A stretch of 6,848 nucleotides of DNA from an uncultured Actinomycetes bacterium (GTDB lineage: Bacteria; Actinomycetota; Acidimicrobiia; Acidimicrobiales; RAAP-2), in assembly GCA_903830745.1 (NCBI GenBank), contig CAIKVF010000205.1, positions 1 through 6,848 on the forward strand. The letters are read 5' to 3'. Position 1 is the first letter of the stretch. Every line of letters begins with the position of its first letter. Shown here one piece after another: positions 5,502-6,848 of this stretch. The position numbers were made by a program, and so were the translations under genes. Under the pieces are notes generated by a model that ran no database searches, was not told the origin of the DNA, and saw only the letters and a program-made list of their open reading frames with translations.

Positions 5502-6419
5502 TTAGTAGCCAAGCTCCACGTCGATGATCCCCTCAAGCGGCAGACCATCCAAGTGCCGGCGGAGGTTCTCGCAAAACACCTGCGTGGCGCCAGAGAGGAA
5601 TGGACGACCGGTCCACGAAGAGTGCGGAGTGATGAATGCCTTTTCGTGCGAGTAGAGCCAGTGCCCCGCTGGAAGCGGTTCTGGGTCAAAGACGTCAAGC
5701 GAAGCACGAGCCACTCGCCCATCGTCAAGTGCTGCACGAAGTGCTTCTTCATCAATGAGTGCTCCACGAGCAATGTTCACAAGATGGAGTCCTGGCTTTA
5801 CGAGTGAGAACATTTTCTCGTTCATTAGATGCTTAGTCTGATTAGTGCTTGGTGCACAAAGAACTAAGTGGTCAAGTGTTGGAAGAATTTCTTCGAGCGA
5901 CGTTGCAATTGAAACTCCTGGAATTTCACTCGGCGTAGTTGTGCGGCGAACAGCAACAACGTCCATGTCGAACGCCTTGGCGAGTGTTGCAACACGCTGG
6001 CCAATGCCACCAAAACCAACGAGCCCAACGCGCTGTCCCATCAAGCACTGAGTCTTCTGGAAGAACCAGTGCTCTGGTGCTTCATTTAACCACGTCTCAG
6101 GGAACGTTCTACCGAACGCCAGCATTGAGGCGAGAACATATTCCGCAATTGGAACTGATTCAGCTCCCTTGGCGCACGTAACGACTGGTGCGTTGAGTAG
6201 TGATGGGTTTACTGTGTCAATCCCCGTGTGAGGAAGCTGAATCCACGAAACTTCAGCAGTGTCGGCGGCCTTCATAGTCTCTTCACCGTACCCAGCAAAA
6301 AGAATTGCACCCTTGGGTAGTGGGTCCTTGTTTGTTGTGAGATCAATTACTTCGACTTCTGGAAAATCAGAAGCGAGTACGTCAAGCGCTTGGTGGACAC
6401 CACAGAGAACGGTAGTCAT
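5502..6419 (-). CDS. D-isomer-specific 2-hydroxyacid dehydrogenase
   Basis: A complete 305-residue cytoplasmic oxidoreductase that should interconvert a 2-keto acid and a D-2-hydroxyacid with NAD(P)H. A short N-terminal catalytic half (about 1-95) ends in CAKGAESVPIAEYVLASML (82-100), the family's 'N..G....VAE...' stretch. The Rossmann domain carries VGLVGFGGIGQRV (131-143; G135, G137, G140). The catalytic triad is visible: R218 in NIARGALID, E247 in LDVFDPEPLP and H266 in ITPHSSW. At the end of the second Rossmann strand the sequence is VVAVRRTTT (154-162), with arginines where NAD-specific enzymes carry an acidic residue, so NADPH preference, as in GhrA-like glyoxylate/hydroxypyruvate reductases, is inferred. 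The ATG is preceded by AAAGGAAA about five bases upstream. It heads the minus-strand gene run and has its own promoter-like region. The exact substrate is not known. Confidence 0.92.
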   Translation of the reverse strand: MTTVLCGVHQALDVLASDFPEVEVIDLTTNKDPLPKGAILFAGYGEETMKAADTAEVSWIQLPHTGIDTVNPSLLNAPVVTCAKGAESVPIAEYVLASMLAFGRTFPETWLNEAPEHWFFQKTQCLMGQRVGLVGFGGIGQRVATLAKAFDMDVVAVRRTTTPSEIPGVSIATSLEEILPTLDHLVLCAPSTNQTKHLMNEKMFSLVKPGLHLVNIARGALIDEEALRAALDDGRVARASLDVFDPEPLPAGHWLYSHEKAFITPHSSWTGRPFLSGATQVFCENLRRHLDGLPLEGIIDVELGY

Positions 6420-6435
6420 GAATTTTCCTTTATTC

Positions 6436-6447
6436 GTCAGTACTGAC
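6436..6447. promoter_or_regulatory. Perfect 12-bp palindrome, candidate operator
   Basis: GTCAGTACTGAC is identical to its own reverse complement. It lies 16 bp upstream of the dehydrogenase ATG and covers the predicted -10 of that gene, the place where a dimeric repressor would bind. The regulator is not in the window. Confidence 0.42.
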
Positions 6448-6466
6448 TCTATTGGAACTTCGTCAA
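6437..6466 (-). promoter_or_regulatory. Predicted promoter of the dehydrogenase-led gene run
   Basis: On the minus strand TTGACG (plus positions 6461-6466) is followed after 18 nt by TACTGA (plus positions 6437-6442). The -35 matches five of six consensus bases; the -10 is weak. It lies directly after the terminator of the upstream gene, where an independent promoter is needed, and a 12-bp palindrome overlaps its -10. Confidence 0.42.
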
Positions 6467-6472
6467 TATGGG

Positions 6473-6508
6473 AAAAACCCTCTACCGCTCATAATGAGCA
6501 GTAGAGGG
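6473..6508 (-). terminator. Intrinsic terminator of the Ala-rich protein gene
   Basis: Minus-strand RNA would form an 8-bp outer stem, CCCTCTAC (plus positions 6501-6508) with GTAGAGGG (plus positions 6478-6485). One mismatch (6500/6486) separates it from a 4-bp inner stem, GCTC/GAGC (6496-6499 with 6487-6490), and a 5-nt loop. A run of five T residues (plus positions 6473-6477) follows immediately. It begins 17 bp after the stop of the Ala-rich gene. The plus-strand reading has no T run after the stem, so it works in one direction only. Confidence 0.88.
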
Positions 6509-6525
6509 CGTACAGCAGGCAAAAA

Positions 6526-6848
6526 TTATTTAGCTGGTGGTGTCCTAAGTGAAGTAAGGGCAGCCTGTCGTGCGCTCACTGCGCCAGCAACTGCAGCTTG
6601 AAATGCTTGACGAGCAGCAATTCGCTGAGCTGACGTTGTTGCTGCAGCGAGTGATGCTTCTAGAGCTGTCTTTGCAGATGCAACGGCACCGTGGAATGTT
6701 GCATCAATTGCTCCGTGCTGAGTTTTGAGCGACGGCTTAGAACTTCCAGCAGTTGTTTTTGTTGGTGGCGTACCAAGTGCTGCAACTGCAGCATTACGAG
6801 TAGCAACAGCTGACTGTACGGCTGCTTTGAATGCAGCGTGTGCTGACT
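6526..6848 (-). CDS. Alanine-rich repeat-containing protein, C-terminal part
   Basis: An open frame enters from the right edge and gives 106 residues before TAA at 6528-6526; its start is outside the window. I do not recognise a named family. Composition is dominated by Ala with Thr, Ser, Gln, Lys and Arg, with no Cys or Trp and almost no acidic residues, so the tail is basic and probably helical. Two copies of a 26-residue unit are present: AFKAAVQSAVATRNAAVAAL plus GTPPTK (residues 5-30) and AFQAAVAGAVSARQAALTSL plus RTPPAK (residues 81-106), with 15 of 26 positions identical. A diverged shorter copy, FHGAVASAKTALEASL, lies between them (51-66). The frame is supported by the perfectly placed terminator 17 bp beyond the stop and by conservation between repeats. 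A secreted or surface-associated helical protein is possible, but no signal peptide can be seen here. A histone-like or phasin-like role would be speculation. Confidence 0.75.
   Translation of the reverse strand, partial: SAHAAFKAAVQSAVATRNAAVAALGTPPTKTTAGSSKPSLKTQHGAIDATFHGAVASAKTALEASLAAATTSAQRIAARQAFQAAVAGAVSARQAALTSLRTPPAK
6529..6606 (-). repeat. Protein-level repeat, copy 2 (C-terminal)
   Basis: This encodes AFQAAVAGAVSARQAALTSL plus RTPPAK, the last 26 residues before the stop. It matches copy 1 at 15 of 26 residues, with the shared pattern AF.AAV..AV..R.AA...L.TPP.K. The nucleotide sequences have diverged, so it is an old duplication rather than a recent tandem repeat. Confidence 0.65.
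6757..6834 (-). repeat. Protein-level repeat, copy 1
   Basis: This encodes AFKAAVQSAVATRNAAVAAL plus GTPPTK, 76 residues upstream of copy 2. Further copies may lie beyond the right edge of the window. Confidence 0.65.

Noticed and set aside
5459..5773. Minus-strand 104-codon frame overlapping the end of the dehydrogenase gene
   Set aside because: It is a frame shadow of the C-terminal dehydrogenase codons that contain the triad residues E247 and H266; it has no motif of its own.
6473..6508. Plus-strand or bidirectional terminator
   Set aside because: After the stem the plus strand reads CGTACAGC with no T run, and no plus-strand gene ends nearby.
1..6848. Defence island, prophage or mobile element
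   Set aside because: I saw no transposase, integrase, nuclease, reverse transcriptase, toxin-antitoxin pair, tRNA-flanking repeat or CRISPR-like array on either strand, and composition looks even by eye.

Overview
The window looks like a chromosomal segment of a streamlined, moderate-GC actinobacterium, possibly a freshwater planktonic one. This is inferred from protein families (YitI-like GNAT, PaiB, DUF3048, the GREAAP-type ClC), dense gene packing, many non-ATG starts and base composition judged by eye. No rRNA or marker gene confirms it. I see no tRNA, rRNA, CRISPR array, insertion sequence or phage gene, and no gene-free stretch longer than about 110 bases.

Left edge (1-644): the first 43 codons of a ureohydrolase, probably agmatinase, run leftward out of the window. 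They are divergent from a small SRPBCC (START-like) protein, and a shared 82-bp region holds promoters in both directions.

Centre (634-6419, minus strand): seven genes point the same way. In transcription order they are a D-2-hydroxyacid dehydrogenase, a class II aldolase/adducin-like protein, a ClC chloride channel/transporter, a PaiB-like FMN-binding protein, two different GNAT acetyltransferases and a membrane-anchored DUF3048 protein. The last five are packed with 4-nt and 1-nt gaps or 8-11-nt overlaps, and the last three start with TTG, TTG and GTG, so they are very likely one translationally coupled transcript. The dehydrogenase has its own promoter-like region with a perfect 12-bp palindrome. 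Gaps of 74 and 53 nt before the aldolase and ClC genes carry further palindromes and could hold internal promoters. The last gene overlaps the SRPBCC gene tail-to-tail by 11 bp.

Right edge (6473-6848): a strong intrinsic terminator follows the 3' end of an alanine-rich protein with an internal repeat. Its start lies beyond the window and its function is unknown.

The first two central genes suggest 2-hydroxyacid or sugar-acid metabolism. PaiB plus GNAT, close to agmatinase, suggests a polyamine or amine-acetylation theme. ClC and DUF3048 are envelope proteins with no obvious metabolic link. No clearly new defence or mobile system is visible. The points most worth following are the composition of the coupled cluster, the divergent ClC signature and the repeat-containing Ala-rich protein.
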